DNA of 64,000 bases, taken from contig DASVRT010000095.1 of NCBI GenBank assembly GCA_036388475.1, positions 62,001 through 126,000 of the forward strand, read 5' to 3'. The notes under the pieces were generated by a model. The model was not told where the DNA came from, ran no database searches, and worked only from the letters and a program-made list of their open reading frames with translations. Each line of letters begins with the position of its first letter. The first letter of the stretch is position 1. This DNA is from JALZHR01 sp036388475. Lineage in GTDB: Bacteria; Acidobacteriota; Blastocatellia; Pyrinomonadales; Pyrinomonadaceae. The translations under genes were made by a program, and so were the position numbers. Shown here one piece after another: positions 42,483 to 51,161 of the stretch.

Positions 42483-43532
42483 ATGGCATTACCAAAATCT
42501 TTATTCAGCTTATTTTCCAGCGATTTGGCGATTGACCTCGGCACGGCGAACACGCTCGTCTATGCCAAAGGTCGCGGCATCGTCGTCAGCGAGCCGTCCA
42601 TCGTCGCGATTAACAAAGTGACCAATCAGGTCGAAGCCGTCGGGCGCGACGCCAAAGAAATGCTCGGGCGAACGCCGGGCAATATCGTGGCGATTCGTCC
42701 GATGAAAGACGGCGTGATTGCGAATTTCGAGGTCACGGAAAAAATGCTCCAGCACTTTATCCGCAAAGCGCACAACGGAAAATCGTGGGTGCGCCCGCGC
42801 GTCGTTATCGGCATTCCTTCGGAAATCACGCAGGTCGAGCGCCGCGCCGTCGAAGATTCGGCTTATCGCGCCAAAGCGAGCGAAGTTTATTTAGTTGAAG
42901 AAGCGATGGCGGCGGCAATCGGCGCGGGTCTGCCGATTACCGAGCCGCACGGCAATATGGTCGTCGACATCGGCGGCGGCACGACCGACATCGCGGTTAT
43001 CTCGCTTTCAGGGATAGTCTATTCGCGCGCCGTCCGCGTTGCCGGAAACGAGATGGACGAATCCATCACGCAATTCATCAAGCGCAAATACAATCTTCTT
43101 ATCGGCGAGCGCACGGCGGAAGCCATCAAAATCGCGCTCGGTTCGGGCTTTCCGCTCGAAGAACCGCTGTCGATGGAAGTTCGCGGGCGTAACTTAATCG
43201 AAGGCATTCCGAAAACCATCACGATTACCGACGAGGAAATCCGCGAAGCGCTTTCGGATGCGGTCGCCACGATTGTCAACGCCGTCCGCGTGGCTCTGGA
43301 AAGAACGCCGCCGGAGCTTTCCGCCGACATCGTCGAGCGCGGCATCGTTCTGACCGGCGGCGGCGCGCTATTAAAAAATCTCGATAAACGTCTGATGATT
43401 GAAACCGGCTTGCCGGTCGTCATCGCCGACGACCCGCTCTCCTCGGTTGTTCTCGGCACCGGCAAAATGCTTTCGGATTTTGAACTCCTGAAGCGCGTCA
43501 AATGGGATAATTCATTGATGACAGGTAATTAG
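42483..43532 (+). CDS. mreB: Rod-shape protein MreB
   Basis: A bacterial actin of 349 residues that organises lateral wall synthesis on the inner face of the membrane. DLGTANTLVYAKGRGIV (phosphate 1), MVVDIGGGTTDIAVISLSG (phosphate 2) and GIVLTGGGALLKNLDKRL (adenosine) are intact. The N-terminus SLFSLFSSDLAI is an amphipathic membrane-binding helix. It heads mreB-mreC-mreD-mrdA-rodA. A 7-bp repeat hairpin separates it from mreC. Compare the altered copy at 913. Confidence 0.96.
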   Translation: MALPKSLFSLFSSDLAIDLGTANTLVYAKGRGIVVSEPSIVAINKVTNQVEAVGRDAKEMLGRTPGNIVAIRPMKDGVIANFEVTEKMLQHFIRKAHNGKSWVRPRVVIGIPSEITQVERRAVEDSAYRAKASEVYLVEEAMAAAIGAGLPITEPHGNMVVDIGGGTTDIAVISLSGIVYSRAVRVAGNEMDESITQFIKRKYNLLIGERTAEAIKIALGSGFPLEEPLSMEVRGRNLIEGIPKTITITDEEIREALSDAVATIVNAVRVALERTPPELSADIVERGIVLTGGGALLKNLDKRLMIETGLPVVIADDPLSSVVLGTGKMLSDFELLKRVKWDNSLMTGN

Positions 43533-43535
43533 ATT

Positions 43536-43612
43536 AGTGGTAAGTGGTAAACGGTAAGTGGTAAGTTTTGATGCTTTCACTTACCACTTACCACTTACCG
43601 TTTACCACTTAA
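43536..43612. repeat. Heptad-period repeat array, near-perfect hairpin
   Basis: Eleven 7-mers in register: AGTGGTA, AGTGGTA, AACGGTA, AGTGGTA, AGTTTTG, ATGCTTT, then CACTTAC three times, CGTTTAC, CACTTAA. The arms match over about 25 bp. It lies between mreB and mreC. Confidence 0.92.
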
Positions 43613-43616
43613 GGAA

Positions 43617-44531
43617 ATGGTTGAGCGCAGTCAGAAAGAAGTTTGGAGACTCACGCCGTGGCTGATGGTTGCCCTGCTTTTGGGCAATTTTGTTCTGATG
43701 GCTTGGGACGCGAAGACCGATTCGCAGCAGCGTGTGATTCGCGTCTGGACGCAAGCCGTCGCCGATTTTGTTCAATCGCCCGTGACGAGCGTCAGTTCGG
43801 GCGTTTCAAATTATTTTCAATCCTTTTCAAATCTGCGCGGTGCCGCCAGCGAAAACGAACAGCTAAAACAACACGTTCAGGAACTCCAGGTCGAGCTTCA
43901 GAGCAAAGAAAGCCTCGCCGCCGAAAACGAGCGTCTCAAATCGCTTTTAAATCTCAAGGAAGAATCCAAATATCCGATTCTGACGGCGAAAGTCATCGGG
44001 CGCGACCCTTCAAGCTGGTTTAATACATCAATTATCAATCGCGGAACGGTGGACGGCGTCAAGCTGAATATGCCGGTCGTGACTAACGGCGGCTTGGTCG
44101 GCAGAGTAATGGCGGTCGGACCGCTGACCTCGCAGGTGATGCTTTTGACGGACGATAAATCCGGCATCGCGGGCATCGTCGGCGAGCTCGGAACTTCCAA
44201 CGCGCTCGGCGTCATTAAAGGCACCAACGAAAAAGAACTGGTCGAGATGCGGTATGTGCCGGGAAGCATTCCGGTGCAGGAAGGCGAATCGGTTTTCACC
44301 ACCGGGCAGGACGGAATTTATCCGGCGGGCTTGAAAATCGGCGAAGTCGTAAAAGTCGAATCCGGTTCGGCGACGACGACACATTCGATTCTCATCAAAC
44401 CGGGCGGCTCGCTGAATTCGATGCAGGAAGTAGCCGTTTTGCTTTACGAAGCGCCGCCGCCGCCGAAATTTGAACAAACTTTGCCGAATGCGGCGAAAAC
44501 GCCGAGCACAACAAATAGACGACAAAGATAA
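43617..44531 (+). CDS. mreC: Rod-shape protein MreC
   Basis: A 304-residue membrane-anchored scaffold of the elongasome. One N-terminal helix (WLMVALLLGNFVLMAWDA), a coiled coil (ASENEQLKQHVQELQVELQS) and two beta barrels (ILTAKVIGRDPSSWFNTSII, VVTNGGLVGRVMAVGPLTSQ) follow in the family order. The periplasmic part binds PBP2 and MreD. The C-terminus is a proline/lysine-rich tail. It ends 18 bp before mreD. Confidence 0.94.
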   Translation: MVERSQKEVWRLTPWLMVALLLGNFVLMAWDAKTDSQQRVIRVWTQAVADFVQSPVTSVSSGVSNYFQSFSNLRGAASENEQLKQHVQELQVELQSKESLAAENERLKSLLNLKEESKYPILTAKVIGRDPSSWFNTSIINRGTVDGVKLNMPVVTNGGLVGRVMAVGPLTSQVMLLTDDKSGIAGIVGELGTSNALGVIKGTNEKELVEMRYVPGSIPVQEGESVFTTGQDGIYPAGLKIGEVVKVESGSATTTHSILIKPGGSLNSMQEVAVLLYEAPPPPKFEQTLPNAAKTPSTTNRRQR

Positions 44532-44549
44532 ATGAAGCCGTAGGAACTG

Positions 44550-45104
44550 ATGGAACAAGTAAAGCTGACAATTGCTCTAATCATCGCAATTTTGCTTCAA
44601 TGGTCGCTTCGCAACGTGGCGGAGCCGTTCGCATTTATAGATTTTCCTCTTATCGTCGTCGTCTATGCCGCCTTACAGAGAAACTCGATTCGCTCTTTGC
44701 TTTTCGGGACGATTGCGGGCATTTCGGTCGATGCTTTGAGCGGCGGTCTGCTCGGCTCGAACGGTTTCTGTAAAACGTTGATTGCATATGCAGTTTCGGA
44801 GATTGCCCGCCGGGTCTATATGGACAACCTTTTGCTGCGCATTCCCGTCATAGCAGGTGCTTGTCTGGTGAATGGTCTGCTTTATTACGGGTTGCATCGT
44901 ACCCTGGGTCAGGAACCGACCAATCCGGTCGTTAATACGATTGCTTACACACTGATTGGGACGACGATCGCCGGAACGATTGTTTTCCTGATTTTAGACG
45001 GTCTTTCGATGGAAAAAAACCGAACCGCCAGAAAACGCGACATCTTTACGCCGCGCCGCCAAACACGACGCCGTAATCCGATTCGCCTTGGAAGAAGAAC
45101 ATAA
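44550..45104 (+). CDS. mreD: Rod-shape protein MreD
   Basis: A 184-residue inner-membrane protein with about five helices (LTIALIIAILLQWSLRNVAE, FPLIVVVYAALQ, LLFGTIAGISVDALSGGLLG). GTIAGISVDALSG is the conserved MreD turn. The C-terminus is long and basic (RKRDIFTPRRQTRRRNPIRL). It completes the MreBCD complex. A 7-bp repeat array separates it from mrdA. Confidence 0.92.
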   Translation: MEQVKLTIALIIAILLQWSLRNVAEPFAFIDFPLIVVVYAALQRNSIRSLLFGTIAGISVDALSGGLLGSNGFCKTLIAYAVSEIARRVYMDNLLLRIPVIAGACLVNGLLYYGLHRTLGQEPTNPVVNTIAYTLIGTTIAGTIVFLILDGLSMEKNRTARKRDIFTPRRQTRRRNPIRLGRRT

Positions 45105-45106
45105 AC

Positions 45107-45176
45107 CGATTTTTGATTTCTGACCTTTGATTTCGCCGACAATCAAAGGTCAAAGTTCTAAGGTCAAAGACCAATC
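45107..45176. repeat. Heptad-period repeat array, inverted arms
   Basis: Ten 7-mers: CGATTTT, TGATTTC, TGACCTT, TGATTTC, GCCGACA, ATCAAAG, GTCAAAG, TTCTAAG, GTCAAAG, ACCAATC. The second half complements the first. Confidence 0.85.
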
Positions 45177-45185
45177 TTCAAAAAA

Positions 45186-47045
45186 ATGAAACTAATTGAC
45201 CATTCGCAAAACCTGCCGATTCGCGTCAGCACAATTCAGATAATTGCTTTTATTCTGTTTGCGCTGCTGGGCGCGCGTCTTTATTATTTGCAGCTTGTCA
45301 AAGGCGAGTATTATGCGGAAAAAGCCGAGAATCAGAGAGTTAGATATATTCCGATTCCGGCGCCGCGCGGCGCGATTCTCGACCGTAGCGGTACCTTGCT
45401 GGTCGATTCGCGTCCGACCTACAACGTCGTTCTGTCGCACGAGCCGATAAAATCCATCAACGTTCTCGAACGTCTCGACGATTATTCGCGCGGTTTGAAA
45501 GTCGACCGCCAATACCTGCTCGAACGCCTGAACATGATAAAAAAACAGCCGGAATTCGAGGCGATGGTTATCAAGGAAGCGGCGACGATGGAAGACATTG
45601 CGTGGGTTGACGCGCACACGCTGGAATTTCCCGAACTGCGCGTCGAATTGCAGCCGCAGCGTCATTATCCATACGCCGAAAAGCTCGCGCATATTCTCGG
45701 CTATGTCGGCGAAATCAGCCCGAAACAACTGGAAAAACCCGAATACGCGCAGTTTAAGCCGGGCGACATTATCGGCAAAGCCGGACTCGAACAATATTAC
45801 GACCAACACCTGCGCGGCGTTCCCGGCTACCGGAAAGTTCTGGTCGATTCGCGCGGGCGCGTGCAGAGCGAGCTGGAAATCGTCCAGCCGCAAGCCGGAC
45901 AGGATTTGGTTTCGACGATCGACATTGATTTGCAGATGGCGGCGGAAGACAGTCTCGCCAATTCGATAACCAAACGCGGCACGATTATCGCGATGGACCC
46001 GCGCAACGGCGAAATTCTGGCGATGGCATCACTTCCGAGCTACGACCCGAACGTTTTCGTCAAAGGCAGCACGACGCCCGAAGGACGCAGGCAAATCGCG
46101 CAGTATTACACGAATGAAGAACGTCCGCTTTTAAATCGCGCCATTCAGGGGCGGTATCATCCCGGCTCGACCTGGAAAATTCCCGAATCAATCGCCGGTT
46201 TGCAGCAGGGCGCAATATCGGTCAAAAATTCCCATCTCGCCTGCGGCGGCGGCATTCAAATCGGCAATAAACACACGCGCTGTATGGGCAATCACGGCAG
46301 CCCGCCGCTTGATTACGCGATTACCAAATCCTGCGACGGCTATTATTATCGTCTGGCTTTAAAGATGGGCGTGGACGGCTTAATCAAGATGGTCGAAGAA
46401 TTTGAATACGACAAGCCGACCGGCATCGATTTGCCGAACGAGAAAATCACGCGGACGCCGAAATACTGGAAACCGTATGTCGAAAAACGCGAGGGAAAAT
46501 GGAGCGACATCCGCACGGTTTTCGCTTCCATCGGTCAGGACACGGTCGAAGCGACGCCGATTTCGATGCTGCGCGCCGTTTCCGTCGTCGGCGTCGAAGG
46601 CAAAATGTTCGTGCCGCATCTTTTAAAGGAATTTAAGGAAATCGGCGCGGTCGGCGAGTTTCCGACGCGTTCGCCTTTCGGCTTCGCGCATCCCGAACCG
46701 AAAATTATCGAGATGACGCCCGAACAAAACGCAATGATGTTGAAAGGAATGTGGGGCGTGGTCAACAACAGCGGAACGGCGGCGGCTTTAAAGACCGAGG
46801 GCTTTGAGATTGCCGGTAAAACCGGAACGGCGCAAAACTCGGCGCTCGGCTCCGGCGGCGCGAAAGACCACGCGTGGTTCGTCAGTTTCGCTCCGGCTTA
46901 CAAACCGGAAATCGCCGTGCTCGGCTTAATCGAAAACTCCGGTTTCGGCGGAACGCACGCCGGTCCGGCGGTCAAAAACGTCTATAACGCATTTTTGCAA
47001 AAGAATCCGTCGCTGATCGGCGGTCAACAACTGGCGATGAAATAA
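45186..47045 (+). CDS. mrdA: Penicillin-binding protein 2 (class B transpeptidase)
   Basis: A 619-residue monofunctional peptidoglycan transpeptidase of the elongasome. One N-terminal membrane helix (IQIIAFILFALLGARLYYL) and a dimerisation region (RYIPIPAPRGAILDRSG) precede the transpeptidase domain. Active-site motifs are HPGSTWK (Ser nucleophile), KSCDGYYY (SxD form of the SxN motif, as in E. coli PBP2) and EIAGKTGTAQ. It cross-links glycan strands made with RodA, which is encoded next. Confidence 0.95.
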   Translation: MKLIDHSQNLPIRVSTIQIIAFILFALLGARLYYLQLVKGEYYAEKAENQRVRYIPIPAPRGAILDRSGTLLVDSRPTYNVVLSHEPIKSINVLERLDDYSRGLKVDRQYLLERLNMIKKQPEFEAMVIKEAATMEDIAWVDAHTLEFPELRVELQPQRHYPYAEKLAHILGYVGEISPKQLEKPEYAQFKPGDIIGKAGLEQYYDQHLRGVPGYRKVLVDSRGRVQSELEIVQPQAGQDLVSTIDIDLQMAAEDSLANSITKRGTIIAMDPRNGEILAMASLPSYDPNVFVKGSTTPEGRRQIAQYYTNEERPLLNRAIQGRYHPGSTWKIPESIAGLQQGAISVKNSHLACGGGIQIGNKHTRCMGNHGSPPLDYAITKSCDGYYYRLALKMGVDGLIKMVEEFEYDKPTGIDLPNEKITRTPKYWKPYVEKREGKWSDIRTVFASIGQDTVEATPISMLRAVSVVGVEGKMFVPHLLKEFKEIGAVGEFPTRSPFGFAHPEPKIIEMTPEQNAMMLKGMWGVVNNSGTAAALKTEGFEIAGKTGTAQNSALGSGGAKDHAWFVSFAPAYKPEIAVLGLIENSGFGGTHAGPAVKNVYNAFLQKNPSLIGGQQLAMK

Positions 47046-47047
47046 TA

Positions 47048-47124
47048 CATTTATCATCGAACATTTACCGTTTATCGGTTCGCTTCCGGTAAATGTTCGA
47101 TGATAAATGACAAGTGGTAAAAAT
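47048..47124. repeat. Heptad-period repeat array with 23-bp inverted repeat
   Basis: CATTTAT, CATCGAA, CATTTAC, CGTTTAT, CGGTTCG, CTTCCGG, TAAATGT, TCGATGA, TAAATGA and onward. 47048-47070 is the exact complement of 47087-47109. Confidence 0.9.
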
Positions 47125-48247
47125 GGTTGCAATTATCGAAAAACGCAGTCTTAGAGATTTCGATTGGCTATTGGCAATTCTGGCGATAGCTATCGTCTGT
47201 TTCGGCATCTGGCAGATTCACAACGCCGTTCCGACCGAAAATTACTGGCAGAAACAAATTATCGGTTTGGGAATTGCAACCTTCGTGATGCTGGTTGTTT
47301 CCTTTACGGATTACCGGCGGCTGGTTGACCTCGCGCCGGTGTTTTACATCGGCGGCTTGATTTTGCTGATTCTCGTGCTGACGCCTCTGGGAGTTAAGGT
47401 CAACGGGCAGCAGGCGTGGCTGAAGCTGCCGCTTATCGGGCAATTTCAGCCGTCGGAATTCGTCAAAATTCCGGTCGTTTTGATGCTGGCAAAATATTTC
47501 GGCGAAAAACGCCGGGTCGGCGGCGTTTTAAGATTAAAGGAATTTCTTATCGGCGTCGGAATTCTGGCTGTGCCCGTCAGCCTGATTATGCTCGAACCGG
47601 ACGCGGGGCAGGCTCTGACTTATTTTCCGCTTCTGGCGGTCGTCTTGTTTTTGTCGTCAATCAAGATTCGCTACATCGTTTTGACGATGTTAGCCGGTTT
47701 GCTGTTCGTGCCGCTGGCGTTTTATGTCGGCGTCCAGACGGGTAAAATAAAGCAATATCAGATTGAGCGCGTCAATGTTATTTTAGACCCGGAAAACGCC
47801 GACCCGCGCGGTTACGGTTATCACACGGTGCAGTCGATGATAACGGTCGGACAGGGCGGTTTGACCGGAATTAAAGGCGATTCGGAAAAATCGCAGAGCG
47901 CGCTGAAATTTTTGCCCGAGCCGCACACGGATTTTATTTTTGCGGTGACGGCGGAAAACACGGGCTTTCTCGGCTGCATTTCATTGCTGCTGGCGTATGC
48001 TTTGCTGATTTCCAGGCTGATTGCGGGCGCGAGACATTCGTCCGACCGCGCCGGAATGCTCGTTATTATGTCGATTGTCGGCGGCATCACGTTTCAGATT
48101 TTTATCAATATGGGAATGGCGCTCGGATTTTTGCCGGTTATCGGCGTTCCGCTGCCATTGATGAGCGCCGGTCTTTCGGCGGTGCTCTCGACGTTTACGG
48201 CAATCGGTTTCGTGCTCAGCGTCCGGATGCGTCGATTCGTCAATTAA
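47123..48247 (+). CDS. rodA: Peptidoglycan glycosyltransferase RodA (SEDS family)
   Basis: A polytopic SEDS protein of about 374 residues that polymerises lipid II during elongation with PBP2. Helices begin with FDWLLAILAIAIVCFGIW. Family marks are RRLVDLAPVFYIGG, GQFQPSEFVKIPVVLMLAKY, MLEPDAGQALTYFPL, EPHTDFIFAVTAENTGFLG and GVPLPLMSAGLSAVLST. I prefer the ATG at 47123; a GTG at 47114 lies within the repeat array. It follows mrdA by a repeat-filled gap. Confidence 0.94.
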   Translation: MVAIIEKRSLRDFDWLLAILAIAIVCFGIWQIHNAVPTENYWQKQIIGLGIATFVMLVVSFTDYRRLVDLAPVFYIGGLILLILVLTPLGVKVNGQQAWLKLPLIGQFQPSEFVKIPVVLMLAKYFGEKRRVGGVLRLKEFLIGVGILAVPVSLIMLEPDAGQALTYFPLLAVVLFLSSIKIRYIVLTMLAGLLFVPLAFYVGVQTGKIKQYQIERVNVILDPENADPRGYGYHTVQSMITVGQGGLTGIKGDSEKSQSALKFLPEPHTDFIFAVTAENTGFLGCISLLLAYALLISRLIAGARHSSDRAGMLVIMSIVGGITFQIFINMGMALGFLPVIGVPLPLMSAGLSAVLSTFTAIGFVLSVRMRRFVN

Positions 48248-48260
48248 CGATTTTTACTAC

Positions 48261-48351
48261 GAGAAAGGGAAACGCGGAATAATGAACGATGGACGATGAA
48301 TTTACAATTCCGCGTTCCGCATTCTAATGTTCCGCGTTTCTGCTTTTCTTT
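48261..48351. repeat. Heptad-period repeat array, inverted arms
   Basis: Thirteen 7-mers in register, including GGAAACG, CGGAATA, ATGAACG, ATGGACG on the left and CCGCGTT, CCGCATT, TCCGCGT on the right. It lies between rodA and the class A PBP gene. Confidence 0.8.
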
Positions 48352-48385
48352 GTGGTAAAATCGCTTGTAGAAAGAGGTTTTAAAA

Positions 48386-50995
48386 ATGGCGAAAGAGTTA
48401 AAACGTTTAACTAGAGAAGTAGAAACAATTCCGAACGGCAGAAGAAGAAATTTCTGGAGTTACATTTGGTTTCCGACCGCTTTGATGCTGGCGCTTTCGG
48501 CTGGCGGGCTGACGGGCGTGCTCGGTTCTTATTATCTGAATAATTCGAGCGTGACGACGGAAGTTTCCGCGCTGGCGACGTATCGCCCGCCGGAAGTCAC
48601 GAAGATTTACGCCGACGACGGCGAGACGATTCTGGCGGAATTCGCGCTGGAAAAACGCATCCCGATTAAATATGCGGACGTGCCGAAAACAGTCGAAAAC
48701 GCGCTTCTGGCAATCGAGGATTATCGCTTTTACCAGCATAACGGGATTGACCCGTATCGAATCGCGGGCGCGGCGGTTAGAAATCTGACCAGCAACAAAA
48801 CCGAAGGCGCTTCGACCATCACGCAGCAACTCGCCAAAAACCTTTTTCTCTCGCGCGAGCAGACCTACACGCGCAAAATCACCGAATGGATGATGGCTTT
48901 GCAGATTGAGCGTTTTTATACCAAGCAGCAAATTCTTGAGATGTATATGAACTACATCTTTCTCGGCGCGGGTTCATACGGGTTTGAAGCGGGTTCGAGA
49001 ACGTATTTCGGAAAACCGCTCAAAGATGTGAATCTGGAAGAAGCCGCGCTGCTGGCGGCAATTCCGAAATCGCCCGAATATTCGCCGACGCGCAATATGG
49101 AAAAGGCGAAAGAGCGCCGCGATATCGTTTTAGACCAGATGGCGAAATACGAATATATTTCGCAAGCCGACGCCGATGCCGCGAAAGCCAAGCCGATTAA
49201 GCTCGCCGATTCGGCTTATTATCAAGCGCTGCCGAAATCGACCGCCTGGGATTACCCGATTGAAGAAATCCGCAAATACCTGGAAGAAAAATACACGACG
49301 CGCATCGCGCAGGGCGGCTTGCAGGTCTACACGACGATTAACGTCGAAGCGCAGAAGCTGGCGACGAAAGCCGTCCGCGAAGGCTTGCGTCGTTACGACA
49401 AAGGTCGCGGCTGGCGCTCCGATTATCAAAACATTCTGCTCGACGAAAATAACGAGAACGCGGCGATTACCGACCCGAAACAGATTCAGCGCAAGCTCGA
49501 TTCGTTCAAACACGCCGACTGGTACGAAGATACTTACGAAAAAGGCGAGTTTATCAAAGGCTTGGTGATAAATACCGACGCGGCAAAAGACGAAGCAACC
49601 GTTCGCTTCGGCAAATATAAAGCCGTCGTCACCGCCAAAGATATGGGCAGAAGCGGCAAAAAGCCGAAAGCCGAATTGAAGGCAGGCTATCTGGCGGAGT
49701 TTGAAATCAAGGAAGTTGACGACGAAACTCAAACTTTAAAAGTCGAGCTGACGCAGGTGCCGGAAGTTCAGGCGTCAATCGTCTCGATAAACGCCAAAAC
49801 CGGCGAAGTCGTGGCGATGGTCGGCGGCTATGACTACGCGACCAGCAAATTTAACAACGCGACGCAGGGCTTGCGGCAAACCGGCTCGGCGTTTAAACCT
49901 TTTATTTACACGGCGGCGGTCGAATGGGGAATGACGCCGGACGGAATGGTCAGCGGCGCGCCGATAAAACGCGGCGGCTGGATGCCGCACAATTATGACG
50001 GAAGCCTCAGTCATCCGAACGTGCCGATGAAAATCGCGCTGGCGAAATCTTATAATCTGGCGGCGGTACATCTGCTCGATCAGGTCGGCGTGCAGACCGG
50101 CGCGCAGATGGTCAGGCGTTTCGGCATCACGAATCCGATGGCTCCGTATCTGCCGTCGGCGCTCGGCGCGAGCGAAGTTTCGCTGTTTGAAATGGTTTCG
50201 GCTTATTCGGCTTTTCCGAATAAAGGCGTCCGGATGGAGCCGCACCTGATTCGCAAGGTTTTAGACCGCGACGGCAAAGTGCTGGAAGAATGGGAAAAAA
50301 CTTCTTCGAAAGTGACGAGCGAATACGTCGCGCTGACGATGGTCGAAATGATGGAAGGCGTCGTCAAAGCGGGCGGAACGGCGACCGGCGCAAACGCGAG
50401 CGGGCATTCGCTGGCGGGAAAAACCGGAACGGTCAACGACCACACGGACGTCTGGTTTATCGGCTATACGCCGACGTATGTAACCGGCGTCTGGATGGGC
50501 AATCCGACCAAGAAAGAATCGCTCGGCGGCGGAATGACGGGCGGTCACGGCGCGGTTCCGTTTTTCAATGCGTTTATGGTTCCGTTTATGAAGGACAAGG
50601 AACGCGATACTTTCCCGAAAGCGCCGCCGATTCCGTCCGACATTAAGGCTCTGGTCGAACAGCGTAAACGCGAGGAACTGGAAAAACTTGAAAAAGCCGA
50701 AGAAGCCGGAAGAAAACTCGGCGTGAGCTTTAATCCGGGACCGAGATACAGCAAGACCGGAGATGCCGCTTCGAGCAATACGACTACAACCGATTCAGGG
50801 CTCGTCGTCACGCCGGACGAGACGACGAAACCGCCTGATAATCCGCCGCAAAACAATCCGCGCGGCAATGACGACCCGAAACCGAATCGTCCCGCCGCGA
50901 CGGAAAATCCGGTGAAGAAACCCGACCCGCCGGTCGAAAAACCGAAACCCGAAGGCGAGAAGAAAAAAGGGAAAAAGGGCGACGACGATAACTAG
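48386..50995 (+). CDS. mrcA: Class A penicillin-binding protein (PBP1A type)
   Basis: An 869-residue bifunctional peptidoglycan synthase. After one membrane helix (TALMLALSAGGLTGVLGSYY) comes the glycosyltransferase domain: AIEDYRFYQHNGIDPYRI with the catalytic Glu, and EGASTITQQLAKNLFLS. The transpeptidase domain has TGSAFKPFIYTAA (Ser), AKSYNLAAVHL and SLAGKTGTVND. The last 90 residues are a disordered Pro/Lys/Asp-rich tail ending EKKKGKKGDDDN. Placed just after rodA, it extends the wall-synthesis cluster. Confidence 0.95.
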   Translation: MAKELKRLTREVETIPNGRRRNFWSYIWFPTALMLALSAGGLTGVLGSYYLNNSSVTTEVSALATYRPPEVTKIYADDGETILAEFALEKRIPIKYADVPKTVENALLAIEDYRFYQHNGIDPYRIAGAAVRNLTSNKTEGASTITQQLAKNLFLSREQTYTRKITEWMMALQIERFYTKQQILEMYMNYIFLGAGSYGFEAGSRTYFGKPLKDVNLEEAALLAAIPKSPEYSPTRNMEKAKERRDIVLDQMAKYEYISQADADAAKAKPIKLADSAYYQALPKSTAWDYPIEEIRKYLEEKYTTRIAQGGLQVYTTINVEAQKLATKAVREGLRRYDKGRGWRSDYQNILLDENNENAAITDPKQIQRKLDSFKHADWYEDTYEKGEFIKGLVINTDAAKDEATVRFGKYKAVVTAKDMGRSGKKPKAELKAGYLAEFEIKEVDDETQTLKVELTQVPEVQASIVSINAKTGEVVAMVGGYDYATSKFNNATQGLRQTGSAFKPFIYTAAVEWGMTPDGMVSGAPIKRGGWMPHNYDGSLSHPNVPMKIALAKSYNLAAVHLLDQVGVQTGAQMVRRFGITNPMAPYLPSALGASEVSLFEMVSAYSAFPNKGVRMEPHLIRKVLDRDGKVLEEWEKTSSKVTSEYVALTMVEMMEGVVKAGGTATGANASGHSLAGKTGTVNDHTDVWFIGYTPTYVTGVWMGNPTKKESLGGGMTGGHGAVPFFNAFMVPFMKDKERDTFPKAPPIPSDIKALVEQRKREELEKLEKAEEAGRKLGVSFNPGPRYSKTGDAASSNTTTTDSGLVVTPDETTKPPDNPPQNNPRGNDDPKPNRPAATENPVKKPDPPVEKPKPEGEKKKGKKGDDDN

Positions 50996-51002
50996 CGAAT
51001 AT

Positions 51003-51072
51003 GAGCTTTGAGTTTTGAGTTTTAAATGGAATCAACTGAATTCAAAATTCAAAACTCATAATTTAAAATAAA
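51003..51072. repeat. Heptad-period repeat array, inverted arms
   Basis: Ten 7-mers: GAGCTTT, GAGTTTT, GAGTTTT, AAATGGA, ATCAACT, GAATTCA, AAATTCA, AAACTCA, TAATTTA, AAATAAA. It directly follows the PBP gene and abuts its terminator. Confidence 0.85.
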
Positions 51073-51110
51073 AAAAGGCGAAACGATTTTAAAACCGTTC
51101 GCCTTTTTTG
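51071..51110 (+). terminator. Rho-independent terminator after the PBP gene
   Basis: AAAAAAGGCGAA pairs with TTCGCCTTTTTT, with CG and CG also pairing around the central TTTTAAAA. Confidence 0.92.
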
Positions 51111-51161
51111 TTTTGCGCTTGGCGAAAATGTTATGCTCAGGTGAAAGCAGTTCAATATCTT